A program made the translations under genes and the position numbers. Below, piece by piece: positions 33,772 to 45,350 of a stretch of 64,000 nt of DNA (positions are counted from its first letter, which is position 1; each line of letters begins with the position of its first letter). The DNA lies in assembly GCA_024220525.1 (NCBI GenBank), contig JAMYWO010000134.1, forward strand, positions 57,137-121,136, read 5' to 3'. Below the pieces are notes generated by a model. The model saw only the letters and a program-made list of their open reading frames with translations, had not been told where the DNA came from and searched no databases. The DNA comes from Cochliopodium minus. Lineage: Eukaryota; Discosea; Himatismenida; Cochliopodiidae.

Positions 33772-34944
33772 TTAATAAAAGAATTTGACTTGATTAGTTC
33801 TTTTCTCAGAAAGGATCTTCTGGAGGAACTTCTCAGTACCAGTGACACTAATGGTGGTATTCTGGCAGTAAAGAAAGTTGAGCTCATCAAGGGGAATGAT
33901 TTCCAAGAAAGAATCATTGATGCTCTGGATGCCAGATACATGTAAGATCTTGATTTTGGTAGGAGCATTAGTGATGAACTTGGTAAGAAGTTTGATATTT
34001 AATTTTTGGATTCCTGTCAACCATAATTCGGCTAATTTTGGATGGGTGATGTTATTTTTGAGGAATTGTCCTGTGATGTTCTGGCAATAGGCAAGATTGA
34101 GGCGGATTAGATTTTGAGATTGGGATACTACCATGCCAACCCACAAATCAGAGATCTGTGGGGATGATTGGATATCCAACACTTGTAGATTTTTACAAGT
34201 TGCTGCGATGGTTGCCAAAAGCAAATCATCAACTGTGGAAAATATTGATTGTTTGATTAATATATAAAATGAGAGGATATTTGGAAAGCATGTTGAGATA
34301 AAATTTATGGTGATTATAATTTTTTAATCGCAACATTATAATTTTATAAAGAAATATATTTTGTGTTTAAAATTAAATATTTTTTTCCATTTACCATTTC
34401 CAACTCTTAAATCTGTCAATTTGGTGAATTTAGGAAGATATTTCTTGAATTGATTGTTATCTATGTTTGTGTTATTGATTCTGAGGTCAATTATATCTTT
34501 TGAGACATATTTTAAGAAGCTCCCGTTCAATTTAGAACATCCCCTTAGATTCAATACTGTTAATTGTGGATTATCAGATAATATCTGGATCAATCCCTCA
34601 TCCGTGATCAAATAATCATCCAATAAAGAGAGATGTGTTAATTTGCATGTCAATGAGAGATATGTGAGACATGCATCTCCTATAGGAGTGGAGATATTGA
34701 ATTGTGTCAAATTATTTCTGTTGCTTATGAATGTTGCTATATTCTCCTCAGTGAATTGTGATGCATACAAATCTGATCTTTCTATATTAGGGCATTTGGT
34801 GTTCAGGATCTTTATTATCTTTCCCAAATTTATTTTGGGATTCACTGTTGGTGCAAAATGGATGTGGGTAATCAATTTGCACTCATTTTTGTCTTGCAAT
34901 GATTGCACTATAACTTCCTCCGATTGATTTTCTATTTTTAACAT
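33772..34944 (-). CDS. AMN1/F-box-type leucine-rich repeat protein
   Basis: Exons 34395-34944 and 33772-34232 join in phase to 336 aa. The repeats are of the cysteine-containing LRR type found in AMN1 and FBXL proteins (for example CKLTHLSLLDDYLITDEGL, PQLTVLNLRGCSKLNGSFL, NLIRLNLAYCQNITGQFL). There is no recognisable F-box at the N-terminus (MLKIENQSEEVIVQSLQD). It differs clearly from the RI-type LRR proteins at 21.9-26.1 kb. Likely a soluble protein-binding scaffold; the partner is unknown. Confidence 0.82.
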
Positions 34945-35585
34945 TCTATCTTTGATTTACTTGCCCTCTTTTATTTATTTATTTTCTTTTACGAAGCTTG
35001 GCTCTATTATAAATTTGATTTTTTTTATATTTTCAATTTTTTTTTAATTTTTTATATTTGTTTTTCAAGTTTTTCTCTAAACAATCATTCTTTAAACTGT
35101 TTATCATTAAACAAAATACAGTGAATTTATCTTATGAGAACTATTATTTTAAAAAACAGATATTTCCAAAAATGGAGATTCCCCTTTAAAAAGAAAAAAG
35201 TAATGGAATATTAATTAATTTTAAAAGCAAACATTATTCAAGAAGAGTAAAGAAAATTAGCTTATAGATTGTTTGATAATGAGAAGATAAATCAATTATA
35301 AAAAATTATATTTATTTGAAAATATAAAATAAAATATCCCCTCCAAACAAAAACCACAAAAGTTATTTTGAGATAAAACTGAATTTATAAAATGATACCC
35401 AAATAAAGATTAGATACTTAAAATTTAAAATTTTTAAAAATGAGGAAAAAGGAAATCAAAATTAGGGAAATTTCAAATAATAAAAATAAAAAATATAAGT
35501 AAATTTGGGAAATAAAAAATGAGATTAAAAAAAATTTAATTTTATAAATATTAAAAAAATAGCTAAAATTTGTCAAAAAAAAAAG
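34945..35585. other. Intergenic spacer
   Basis: Strongly A/T-rich sequence between two minus-strand genes. The part near 35320-35580 is almost only A, T and a few G. No coding exon seen. Confidence 0.6.
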
Positions 35586-37826
35586 TTAATTTGAAACATA
35601 AATCCAGTCTTTTTTCTCATTCTTATCAAAATTTTCCCAATAAACTGAAGAAGGAGCACGTAGAATATGATGTAACAAGACTTTTTTGGAAGATTTACTT
35701 TGAAGAGAAAATTGAAAAACAAAGGAAGGAGAAATAGAACTAAAGTTATTGATAGAAAAGACAATGCTCCTGTTGTGTCTTGGTTGAGACAAAAATTGTT
35801 CAGATAAAGATGTCTCTAAAGTGAGAATGGGATCTTTTGAAGCGAGTATATCTTTGACAGAAGAAAAGACATCCAAAATAACTGTGTCACCTGGATGCAA
35901 CAAATGTTTCTGAAAAATCTTTTCTTTTAAAACTTCAATTCTAAACTCCAAAAAATAAAAAGATTCATTTTGAACGTAAGAGTTGAAAGAAACAAAACCC
36001 AAGCCAGAAAACGAACTCAAAGAAGGAAACAAACAAGATTTGTCTTGTAGCATGGCATCTTCAATGATTTTCAAGTATTTCAGTGACTCGGATGTGCTTC
36101 CACAAACATTTAAAAGCTGAGAAAGTTTGTTTTCAAAGTAAAAAGGAGGGAAAGAGTAATACACATCTACTTCATTGTTCTCAAGCTTTTTGATGATTTT
36201 TTGACAACAAAAATAAGCATTCATTTTTTCGCCGTATCTCAAAAAAATCTCTGCATTACACAAAAGAGCAAACAAATGAGAATTCTTAAAAGTAGAAATT
36301 GAAGGGATATCAAGAATGACACTATCACAAACCGATAAAGCATTTTTCTTCATTCCTGACGCTTCAAAAAGCCTAGCTTCGAATAATTTGACATGAAAAG
36401 ATTCAGGAGTTTCTCCAATAGAATTGAAAACAGAAATGGACTTTTCCAAGTTGATGAGAGATTTGTCTGTCTTGCTCAGGCACAAATAAATGTCACTCAG
36501 GAGGAAGTAGGTCTTGGCAAGATTGAGTTGGAAAATAGAGGAATGCTCTTGGTGCAACAAAATGGTTTTAATGATATTCTTGCATCTATTCTTCGCTTCT
36601 TTAAACTCTTCACAGTTATAATAAGAGACTGCCAAACTTTTGTTTAGATTGATTTTAGTGGTCAAAGAGCACAAAGAACCATCATATTCAAACTTGGACA
36701 AGATGTTTTTCAAAACAATGAGAGATTCCTCCTGTCTCCCAGTGTTGCTTTCTAATTCTTGGTAAATGGAAAGTATGTTGTCAAGAGCAAATTGTTTCCT
36801 GGTTTCGTTGCATTTGAGAGTTATGTTCTCCAAAGATTTTTTGAATTTAAGAGAAATATCCTTTCTGCCATTCAAATACTCTGTTTTCATGTTGTGAAGA
36901 AGATAATCAATGAGCTGGTCGATGAGAATAGGAGAGTATTTATCGAAAGGAGTGTTCTCCAAAAGAAAAGGGTCATCCAAAGTGATATTGGTGTTCCAAT
37001 CGTTAGAAACGATTTGAGGCAAACGTACCCAAGTGTCCTCACTGTCCAAGTAAGTCTTGCTCAGAACAACTTCCAAAATATAAAATCCGACAGGCAACTT
37101 CATCTCAGAAATGGAAATATCAAAGAAACCTCTCTTTTCGTCTTTGAAAGAAGGAGTGTAGGAAACTTGTTTGATGAATGTGTCTTTCTCAGACTCAAGG
37201 GATTTAAAGTTAATATTGAACTTGATTCCTCTGTTTCTGTTGGTAACTTCTGTTTTGTTTTTGGGTTTCCTATTTTCCTTGAAGCAATACAACAAAAAGG
37301 AGCCACGTTCTTGTTCTCCTCCAAAATTAAAACTGATTCTCAAGTTGAGATGAGAAGACAAAACACCATTTCTGTACTTCGAGTATAAAGCAAGATGTTC
37401 AATCGAAACAAATTCATTGAAAGCGTTGCAATAATCTATGCTCAAATTGTTGTTCACTTCCTTCATCAACTCTTTCAAAAGCTTTGTTTCTAGTGCCTCG
37501 TCTTTATTTTGAGAAGCCAAAGCAATTAACTGCACAAGAGAATCAACTTTAGGGATTTTAGAAGAATAAGGCATGCTAAGAAACATTTTGTAGATTTTCT
37601 CTGCTTGTTTAAGATTTCCTATCTTTACAGAATATTGTGACGCTAATAAAAGTAGCATACAAGACAAATTTGTTTCGTTTTCTTGTTCTAGGTTCTTCAC
37701 TTTGTTGCTCGCGAACTGGAAGAGAGTAGAGAATGCATTTCTCCTGTCCTTTTGTTCATGGAAAGCAAAGGCTATGCACACCACAAGATCTCTATACGCT
37801 TTCACAGCGTACTCTTGTTCTGACAT
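35586..37826 (-). CDS. TPR-like repeat protein of unknown function
   Basis: Single exon of 746 aa. I start it at the ATG 37826 (MSEQEYAVKAYRD), since the longer frame only adds a TTG. Residues about 15-150 and 330-590 are helical and TPR-like, with pairs of amphipathic helices (for example AEKIYKMFLSM, LAKTYFLLSDIYLCLSKTDKSLINLEKSI). They flank a beta-rich middle section (residues about 170-290; LNLRISFNF, FFDISISEMKLPVGFYILEV). A second beta-rich section closes the protein (HPGDTVILDVFSSV, FVFQFSLQSKSSKKVLL). The alternation of helical repeats and beta domains resembles trafficking scaffolds such as TRAPP or coat-like subunits, but I cannot assign it. Confidence 0.75.
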   Translation of the reverse strand: MSEQEYAVKAYRDLVVCIAFAFHEQKDRRNAFSTLFQFASNKVKNLEQENETNLSCMLLLLASQYSVKIGNLKQAEKIYKMFLSMPYSSKIPKVDSLVQLIALASQNKDEALETKLLKELMKEVNNNLSIDYCNAFNEFVSIEHLALYSKYRNGVLSSHLNLRISFNFGGEQERGSFLLYCFKENRKPKNKTEVTNRNRGIKFNINFKSLESEKDTFIKQVSYTPSFKDEKRGFFDISISEMKLPVGFYILEVVLSKTYLDSEDTWVRLPQIVSNDWNTNITLDDPFLLENTPFDKYSPILIDQLIDYLLHNMKTEYLNGRKDISLKFKKSLENITLKCNETRKQFALDNILSIYQELESNTGRQEESLIVLKNILSKFEYDGSLCSLTTKINLNKSLAVSYYNCEEFKEAKNRCKNIIKTILLHQEHSSIFQLNLAKTYFLLSDIYLCLSKTDKSLINLEKSISVFNSIGETPESFHVKLFEARLFEASGMKKNALSVCDSVILDIPSISTFKNSHLFALLCNAEIFLRYGEKMNAYFCCQKIIKKLENNEVDVYYSFPPFYFENKLSQLLNVCGSTSESLKYLKIIEDAMLQDKSCLFPSLSSFSGLGFVSFNSYVQNESFYFLEFRIEVLKEKIFQKHLLHPGDTVILDVFSSVKDILASKDPILTLETSLSEQFLSQPRHNRSIVFSINNFSSISPSFVFQFSLQSKSSKKVLLHHILRAPSSVYWENFDKNEKKDWIYVSN

Positions 37827-37946
37827 TTTAAGTTGTAATGACTTCAAAAAATGTAATGTTCTTTTTTTTATTTAAAAAAAATTCAAACAAAAACAAAATA
37901 TCAAATGAAAGCATTTGATTTAAAATTATATTTTTCTTATTATTTC

Positions 37947-38429
37947 TTACTTTGTTGCTATTTTTCTCCCTGTTTCTATATCTCTCAATTTATTTCCAAA
38001 TAAATATATTGCCGCTAATGATGATTGTATATCAACCCATAATAAAGGCTCTATATCTTCTAATCTCGCCTTTATGTTATATTTCAATATAGACTGATAT
38101 TTGTTGTTTGCTTCTATCTCATTCTTTTCTTCCAAAGCAGATAAATGCAATTTTTTCATATAATTAACCAATCTCTTCCCTGTCAAATCTGATTCAGTCT
38201 CAAAGAACTCTGATATTGCCAATTTCAAACTTTTCACAGATCTGGTCCAACTGTCTATTATTTTCGCATTAACTAGTTGATCCACTGATTTATAAAATAC
38301 ATATCCTAAAACACAGATGGAAGCAAAAGAAGAGACAGAAGCTATTTTGATATTTCTATCAAATGCATCTTTATCCAAAACATTTTCTTTATTATTCTCT
38401 TTCTTATCATCCATTTTTTTTTTTTTCAT
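37947..38429 (-). CDS. Single-TM protein of unknown function
   Basis: Single exon, 160 aa, ATG 38429 (a second ATG at 38414 is possible). A charged N-terminus (MDDKKENNKEN) is followed by one hydrophobic segment (IASVSSFASICVLGYVFYKS), then a helical domain rich in Glu/Lys with a conserved-looking end (ATK). No signal peptide: the hydrophobic segment starts after about 28 residues, so it is a signal anchor or a small organelle membrane protein. It is transcribed divergently from the gene at 38452, with 22 bp between start codons. Confidence 0.7.
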   Translation of the reverse strand: MKKKKMDDKKENNKENVLDKDAFDRNIKIASVSSFASICVLGYVFYKSVDQLVNAKIIDSWTRSVKSLKLAISEFFETESDLTGKRLVNYMKKLHLSALEEKNEIEANNKYQSILKYNIKARLEDIEPLLWVDIQSSLAAIYLFGNKLRDIETGRKIATK

Positions 38430-38451
38430 TAAATCAAGAAAATAATAAAAA

Positions 38452-38814
38452 ATGATTTTAAATTTTGAAAAAGATGAAATTGAATGGCCTTGCGGAAAGG
38501 ATACTCATATTCTGAATAAAAATAAATTTTTATTTGATGAACAGAGCTTGGATAAATTTAAAAAACAATTGCAACAAGATCTTCTTGAATATAAAGAAAA
38601 TACAATAGATAATTTAATTTTAACCCAATATTGCTTTGAATGCAATATATTGGAGGGGTTGCATTTATGTGAGGAAGATGAGAATGAATGGCCTTGTGGA
38701 AAGGAAACTCATATTCCGAATAAAAATAAAATTGTTTTTGATGAACAGAGCTTAGATAATTATAAAAAACAATTACAACAAGATTTTCTAATGACCAAAT
38801 GGAAAGATAATTAA
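38452..38814 (+). CDS. Small protein with two internal 68-residue-spaced repeats
   Basis: Single exon, 120 aa. Two copies of a segment containing EWPCGKxTHIxNKNK and FDEQSLDxxKKQLQQD occur, about 68 residues apart. The two DNA copies are highly similar over about 100 bp (38481-38580 and 38685-38784), so the duplication is recent. The repeat has one Cys and one His at fixed positions, and the linker (YCFECNILEGLHLCEE) adds three more Cys, which could bind metal. I know no family. It shares a very short bidirectional promoter with the preceding minus-strand gene. Confidence 0.65.
   Translation: MILNFEKDEIEWPCGKDTHILNKNKFLFDEQSLDKFKKQLQQDLLEYKENTIDNLILTQYCFECNILEGLHLCEEDENEWPCGKETHIPNKNKIVFDEQSLDNYKKQLQQDFLMTKWKDN
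38481..38784 (+). repeat. Two direct ~100-bp repeats, offset 204 bp
   Basis: Copies start at 38481 and 38685, each beginning TGAATGGCCTTG and ending near CAACAAGAT. They encode the paired protein repeats. The 204-bp offset is a multiple of three. Confidence 0.9.
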
Positions 38815-39092
38815 TAAATATTATAATAAAAAACAATCTTGGAAATTTTTTATCCTTTGTTTGTAAAAAATTTGTTCATTTCCAATAATTTATGGATCCA
38901 TTTGGTTTTAATACAATAAAAGGTAAAGTTTTTTATTGAAAAAAAGATTGAGGATGTACTGTTAGAGGTTAAACTCTCCTACAATTACTACTTTGATTAA
39001 TTCTTTTGTTTAAGTTTCAATTAACATTCTTAAATGTTTTTTCTTCGATCAATGATCTTTGTTAGGAAATGAAAAAAATAATTTAATAAATT

Positions 39093-41930
39093 TTATAACA
39101 ATTTAAATTGAGAATAAAGTATTCTCCTAATCTTGTAATAATCGCTACAAAGAGAACCGACAATTTCAATCTTAGGATGTCCAGACTCGTCCTCTCTCTT
39201 TCTGATACCAACAACGTTGTTGCAAATGATACCCTCCATAGAAATGGTTGACTTGATGCCAGCTTCCTCCAAAATCTTTTTGAGTGTCATCAAATTAGGA
39301 TCTCCAATAAAGATAGATTCATGACCAACACTAGAATCTTTAGGAGGATTCTTCAAAATGGGTAGATTGTTGTTATTTGAAACGTTGGTGTTGTTTTGTT
39401 CATAAGAAATGACAGAGTCAAAGTAGCCTATCTCGTAATCCCCTATCTCGTGCATTTGTATGTTGGCCATCAACGTGTCATCTATCTTACATTTTACAAT
39501 GCTGGTTTCGGTGGAAGCATCTATTGTTTCTCCTGTTTTGGGTGCAGAAACTCTCAAGCAAACATTTTTCAGCTCTTCATCGCAAAATCTTTTTAATTCG
39601 TTTGAACTTTCTTCACTGCCACGAACTATTATCTTTTTTTTTTTAAGAAAAATAATGGTTAGATTATTTTTCAAAATCTGAAATTGGGTTTTCTTTACTA
39701 AATGTCTGGGTGAAATCTTTGCCAAAATCGTTTTTAAACTTTTTCCATCTGATCTTCCTTCAAAGTCAATGTAAGACAGATTACAAACTATTTTTGTCTA
39801 TTAAAAATAAATAAGTTACAATTTAAATTTAAAAAAGTTGATAATAATTCCCACATCTTTCTCTTTTCCCTCATTTAAACTTTCTTTTAATTAAAAAAAA
39901 AAGAATCTCATTTTAAGGCTTCTTTTAATTATTAATGAAATTTTAGATTTTTAAAATTTTTTTAATGAAATTTATTTTTTTTATTAAAACACAAGCACCT
40001 TTTTGTTTTGAAGATCTGAGAGGGAAAAGAGAAAGGATTTCTTTTGAGGGAGTAATTAATCATTGCCGTTTTTCATTTATGTAAAGAGTAACAAGCAAAC
40101 AAAAAAAAAATTTTGTTCATTTAAAATAAATTGAAAATAATAGTGAAAAAAAAAAAAAGGGTATCCTCAAAGAAAAAGAAATAAAAAATTACTTGTTGAA
40201 ATTTAGAAACAATTTTGGTAGGAATCTCCTCTTTTTCTTTCCTCCAATTTTCCTCATAATCAATACGATCCTCATCAACCATGTCATCTTCTTCGTCCTC
40301 CTCCTTCTCTTCAACTTTGATGTAATCGTCAATGTTCAAAAGTTTTCCATAAGGAGAGACCTCCAAAGACTCCCACTTATCAGCGAAGTGAGGGAAAGAA
40401 GGATGACAAGGGAGATCATCTGTAACATAGAGATCATAGGAGTTTTTGAAAAAGTTGTGAGGTTCAGTTGCTTTCAAAATGGGCTGACTGACCTGTTTGA
40501 CTTCGTCGGACTCTTCCTCTTCGCTGAAATCCATTTCCTTCTGTTTCAACATGTCCAATCTTTTCTGTTTCTCGATTTCTTTCTTTTTTTGGTATTCAAT
40601 GAGCTCTTGCCCTTCGAGGGGAATCCTTTCGTTGATTTTCAACTCCAACTCCTCTTCTGTTTTGTCATTTTCCATGTGCTTTTTGTAGAGGAAGTCGGAA
40701 ATAGATCCTTCCGTTGGTCTGTTAGTAAGTATGATGGTGTTCTTCGGTTCAGATGCCCATTCACAAAAAAGTTTCTTGGAAAACCCTGAATCAAGATCAG
40801 GCATTGTTGCCAAAACAACACAAGGTTGGACCAATTTAGTAAGTTCATAAATACGTTCTACATTTCTAAAATTAAAAAAAAGAAATAACAAAATAAATTA
40901 TAAAAAGTTCTTTTATTTTGTTAACTGAAGTTTAAATGCATTGTCCCTTGTATGTTGAAAAGCATTCATTATTGCATCACTTGTCCATTCGGGGATCTGT
41001 TGTGCAACTTCCAACACACTCGCGCTGACGTGACTGTAAAAATAGATTTTGTATTCATATTTGTGTTCTTTCCAAAACTGATCGAAAATCATTAGCAATT
41101 CCAATACTCTTCCTGCAGTATCTATTGGTATCAAAACATTTCCTTCATTTCTTAGTGTATCCAACGTTAATTTTGTTAATCTGTGATCTCTTTCTTTTCT
41201 GCTATCATGTACAACCATTGCATTGTATGAATCCATGATAAATACGGTTGGTTTCAATAATATATCGAATATTCCTGAATTCAAATGTCTATCATAGAAA
41301 TAAATTGGATAAATTTTTAAAATTGAAATAGAATCATGTTTATGGATTCATGATAAACAATTTTTCTTAATTCTAAATAAAATTCATTTTTTACCTTTCT
41401 GGTTTATGATTGAAATCTACAGCATATAATATCTGTTCCGTTTCTTTTGTTATGATCCAGATTGATCCTCCTATTGTATGTCCAGATCTATGAGCAGATA
41501 CTTCAACATTCTTCAAATCATACATGTATTTTTGTGAATAGGTCAATTTGGAACATTTCTTGAAGACATGATCAACATCATCAAGGTTGAACAAATTAAA
41601 TTCCTCTTCATTTCTCTTTGATTCATATGCATCGTATAAACATTTTTGTCCCATCAGATATACAGGAGTTGTGCATAATATTGGTATATTTAGCTCGAAT
41701 TTCTTTACTATATATATTAATCCTCCAAGATGAAGAATGTCACAATGTGATAACAATATCAAATCCAAAGATTTAAATGTATCACTCAATTTATCAAAAT
41801 GTGATGTATTAAAGTTTGAATCCCAACCACAATCCAAAAGTATTTTACAATCATCTATTTCCAATAAATAACAATGTGCATCTAATGATCCTACACCTCC
41901 TGTTAATGGAGTAAATTTTATTGTTGACAT
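39093..41930 (-). CDS. CPSF2: CPSF100: cleavage and polyadenylation specificity factor subunit 2
   Basis: A nuclear pre-mRNA 3'-end processing factor, the catalytically inactive partner of CPSF73. From ATG 41930 the first exon shows the metallo-beta-lactamase fold with LDCGWDSNF, ILLSHCDILHLGGL and SAHRSGHTIGGSIW. The active-site HxHxDH motif is degenerate (SHCDILHLG), as is normal for CPSF100. Next come the beta-CASP part (PTVFIMDSYNAMV, LIPIDTAGRVLELL, ASEPKNTIILT) and acidic linkers (EEKEEDEEDDMVDEDRIDY). The C-terminal domain reads YIDFEGRSDGKSLKTIL, HESIFIGDPNLMTLKKIL and YYKIRRILYSQF. At least five exons. The orthology is firm. Confidence 0.93.
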
Positions 41931-42070
41931 TTTCTTTAATCGATTTTTTTTTTTTTATTTATTTTATTATTTTAATATGCATCCCATTCAAATATACTAA
42001 ATTGTTTTTTATTTATTTAAAAGATTTATATTAAAATATAAATAAATAAAAAAAATAGAAAGTCTCAGAT

Positions 42071-42995
42071 ATGGTAAATTTATACTTTCTCATAATCTCT
42101 TATAATTTTGTTAAAACATTATACATCTAATTTAAAATCAATATAAATAATGAGATCAATAATTTTATTTTATATTTAAAGAATAATCACAAAATTTTAT
42201 GTCAAATCCACAAAAGAGAATATCCAAATAAATCATCCTTTATTAAAAAAATATTGAAAATATCCTAAATATATTTAATTATAATAGCCACTCAAGCAAC
42301 CAGCAATTAGATTAGCAAGAGGAGTCTTCTCTTCTTCCAGAACTCTCACCTACAAAAGAAGACATTTATATAAGAAACTTAAAAATAAAAAACAACATCC
42401 TAAAAAACAAGCAACTGAAACTACTGCTCCAAAAGTAAGACCAGGAAGACTCCGTCCTTCTCTTACACCAGGAACTGTTGTAATTCTTCTTTCTGGAGTT
42501 CATGCTGGAAAACGTGTTGTGTTCCTCAAACAACTCAACTCTGGACTTCTTTTAATTACTGGTAAATTGAAATAATTAACGAATTAATTAATATTCATAT
42601 CAAAAATCTTATCAAATTATCACAAAATTATAGGACCATATAATGTTAATGGAGTTCCAATTCGTAGAGTAAATCAAGCATACGTTATTGCTACCTCTAC
42701 TAAGATTGATATTAAAAATGTAAAAATCCCAGAAACCCTCAATGATGAATACTTTAGACGTACTACTAAACGTGTTGAAAAGAAAAAATCTGTAAAGGAC
42801 TTGTTGGGAGAAAAAGGAAAAAAGACTGAAGAAAAAGTACAAAAAAATCAACTTCCAGAACAAAGAATTACTGATCAAAAAAATCTTGATTCTCAAATCA
42901 CACCACTCATCCAAAAAGTTCCACTTTTGAGAGATTACGTAAAATCCAGATTCTCCCTTCGTAAAGGACAATTCCCTCATGAATTGAAGTTCTAA
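42071..42995 (+). CDS. RPL6: Cytosolic large-subunit ribosomal protein eL6
   Basis: Exons 42071-42073, 42288-42561 and 42634-42995 give 212 aa in frame. The body is typical eL6: [57 protein letters not shown], then [20 protein letters not shown] at the end. The large exon has an in-frame stop just before its acceptor AG, so the start codon must be upstream. The best solution is a first exon whose coding part is only ATG, followed directly by GTAAATTT, a layout common in ribosomal protein genes. The N-terminus would then be [13 protein letters not shown]. Confidence 0.9.
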
Positions 42996-43217
42996 GTTTT
43001 AATTTATACCAAAAAAAATATAAATAAATTAGTTTATATAAAAATTTGTCAAATTTTCTTTGAATCCATCTATTATCAAGAAAACAAAAATCAAAAACTA
43101 AAAGTCTAAATTAATTTTAATTAATGTAATTTCTATTGGATAACAAAGCAAACATTCGAAAAAATAAAAAAAAAAAATCTTAAAATCTTCCTCAAATTAC
43201 ATTCTCTTATAATTTCT

Positions 43218-44194
43218 TTAATCATCTTTTTCTTCCTCTTCTTCGTCTTCTGGTTTTATATTGTAATCCATAAACTCAGGAATATTGGAATAAGGATTCA
43301 TAGCGGTAACCCTTTTTTTAATGAATAACCTAAAATAAATTGAATAAAATAAAAATGTTTCATTTACCCTGTAGGTTTAAATTCAAACAAACTTCCTTGT
43401 TGTGGTGCATTTAGTAATTCATTATTACCATTTTGTAAAATATCACTTAAAGAAGCGTTACTAAGAGAATTTCTAGTTTGTTGTTGTTGTTCTTTTTCTT
43501 CTTGCTCGAATATTTTTCTTGCTATTTGGCTCACAACATGATTAAATGCACTTATTTGGTCTTTAAGTTTTAACAAAATTCCATAACCCTCAAAAAACTC
43601 TTTGTTTCTCTGTTTCAAATCTTTTAAAACTATTTGTTTTTAAAATTAAAATATTATCAGTTTTGTTTGAAGATGTGAATGATTTTGGATCGTTTTCTGA
43701 TTCAATTCTTGATACCAAAATTAAATTGATATAAAAGAATATATTGATATACATTAATTTTTCCTTTGAATTGTTGGTATGATTGATACTTTTTGTTATT
43801 TTATTTATTTTTTTACCATCCATAATCAACTCTGGAGATAATTCTGATTGATTTTTAATTGCCATTACTATTTCTCCTTCATTGAAACATATTTCAAGTG
43901 ATTTCTCAATACTTTTTTTCAACTATATTGTACATATAATATTCCCGAAAGTAAAAAAAAAAATTTCTATTCAATTTTTGAATATTACTTTACCAATGCT
44001 TTTTTACTCTTTTTTAATGCCTTTATATATACATTCAAAGATATAATTATTTAATTAAATAATTGATTCTTTGATTATATGCCTTTTACCTTGTTATATT
44101 CTGTTGATATCTTTGTGACATTTTCAATGGAAACATCTATTTTCAATTTATCTATATCTCCTCTTTTTCTTTTTGTTGTTTTATTTTCCATCAT
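43218..44194 (-). CDS. Unrecognised helical, probably nuclear protein
   Basis: Five exons from ATG 44194 (or 44191). The N-terminus is basic (KTTKRKRGDIDKLK, a possible nuclear localisation signal). Long helices follow, including a tiny exon encoding ALKKSKKAL, then EKSLEICFNEGEIVMAIKN, and an exon with KQRNKEFFEGYGILLKLKDQ and a Gln run (EQQQQTRN). The C-terminus reads VTAMNPYSNIPEFMDYNIKP before an acidic EDEEEEEKDD tail. The combination of coiled coil, NLS-like start and acidic end suggests a chromatin or RNA-processing subunit, but no family was recognised. Confidence 0.65.
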
Positions 44195-44504
44195 TTTTTT
44201 TTTTTTTATTTAATTTTTTCAAGATGAATTTTTTTTATTAAAAATATTTTTTTAATTTGAGCAATATAAAAACAATAAATAAGAAAGCAAATGCTGAAAA
44301 TAAGTTAAAAAAGGAGATTGAATTGCATTCTTGTTTTTAACTTTTTGAATATTTGAATAAAAAGAGGGTTTAAAAATCAAAAAATTAAAAATTAAATAAA
44401 TAAAAAAAAAAATTAAGGAATTTTTTAAATTGGTGGTTTTTAGCTTGCAATTTTGATAAGATAGAAAAAAAATTAAAAAGAAAAAAGAAAAAAATCATAT
44501 ACAA

Positions 44505-45350
44505 ATGAGCAATGAAAAGGAGAATGAGATCTTGAAGAAGATGGATAAATTGAGAAAGAAAAATTCGATCATCTCTTTGATCTCAAAGAAGAAAAGATCA
44601 TCGTCAAAAAATATACATTTGGATCCAATATTGGAATTGAAGCCAATAGAGGAGAGCATAGAGGAGATAAAAAATAATAAAAATATGGAGGATAATAATA
44701 AGAATAAAAAGGATAATAAGAAGATGAGCAAAGATAATCTGAAGGAATTGAAGGGAAGGAAGAGTTCAAAAGATAATAATAAATTTAGTGTGGACAATAA
44801 AGATAAAAATTACTTATTGGACCCCAACACGAAAGATATCAAGAAAGATAAGAAGGGGAAGATTGGAAGTAAGAGTAATAGCAATAATAACAGTGCGAGC
44901 AATTCTCCCGTAGTGGAATTCGACAAAATAAAGATTGTCAAGAAGGATGTTGAGAGAATCAAGAAGAAGGTGCATAGGAGAAGCAAAAGTATAGATTTAC
45001 ACAGCAGCGATGGATTATCTCGTGATAATAAAGCAGGATTGGAGAAGATCATTCAAACTCCCAAGCCCTCTTCTAATAACACTCTTGATCGTTTGAGGGA
45101 TGATCGATTTAAGACTATGAAGGATATGAAAGAGATTGTCAAGGATATGGATGGTTCTACCCTCAAATCCAAGCTCAAATTGTTTTCTAATCTTGAGGAG
45201 GAGAATAAAAATAAAAAATTTTATAGCGATGATGGCATGAATCATAGCTTAAATTCTTTCAGCAGCATCAATTTGGGTGAGAGTATAAATATCAGTTTCA
45301 ACAATAGTGACAATAACATAAATTATGGAAAAATCAATGGTAACAATTAA
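44505..45350 (+). CDS. Lys/Ser/Asn-rich low-complexity protein
   Basis: Single exon, 281 aa. The composition is dominated by Lys, Asn, Ser and Asp, with clusters such as KKKRSSSKN and HRRSKSIDLHSSDGLS. The RRSKS element looks like a basophilic kinase site. No globular domain is evident, though KKMDKLRKKNSIISLISKK may be an amphipathic helix. Disordered, probably regulated by phosphorylation. The frame is long enough, and its codon use even enough, to be real. Confidence 0.6.
   Translation: MSNEKENEILKKMDKLRKKNSIISLISKKKRSSSKNIHLDPILELKPIEESIEEIKNNKNMEDNNKNKKDNKKMSKDNLKELKGRKSSKDNNKFSVDNKDKNYLLDPNTKDIKKDKKGKIGSKSNSNNNSASNSPVVEFDKIKIVKKDVERIKKKVHRRSKSIDLHSSDGLSRDNKAGLEKIIQTPKPSSNNTLDRLRDDRFKTMKDMKEIVKDMDGSTLKSKLKLFSNLEEENKNKKFYSDDGMNHSLNSFSSINLGESINISFNNSDNNINYGKINGNN

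Noticed and set aside
36759-37388. 209-codon plus-strand frame opposite the TPR protein
   Set aside because: Antisense of a 746-aa single-exon gene with good codon structure; no start context or motifs.
38955-38995. Short hairpin AGAGGTTAAACTCT, considered as part of a tRNA
   Set aside because: No cloverleaf, acceptor stem or T-loop; no tRNA gene could be supported anywhere in the window.
40193-40789. Long plus-strand frame opposite CPSF100
   Set aside because: It is the antisense shadow of a well-supported conserved gene; its own sequence is Phe-rich and resembles nothing.
41391-41930. CPSF73-type active endonuclease
   Set aside because: The metal-binding motif is SHCDILHLG rather than HxHxDH, and the C-terminus is of CPSF100 type.
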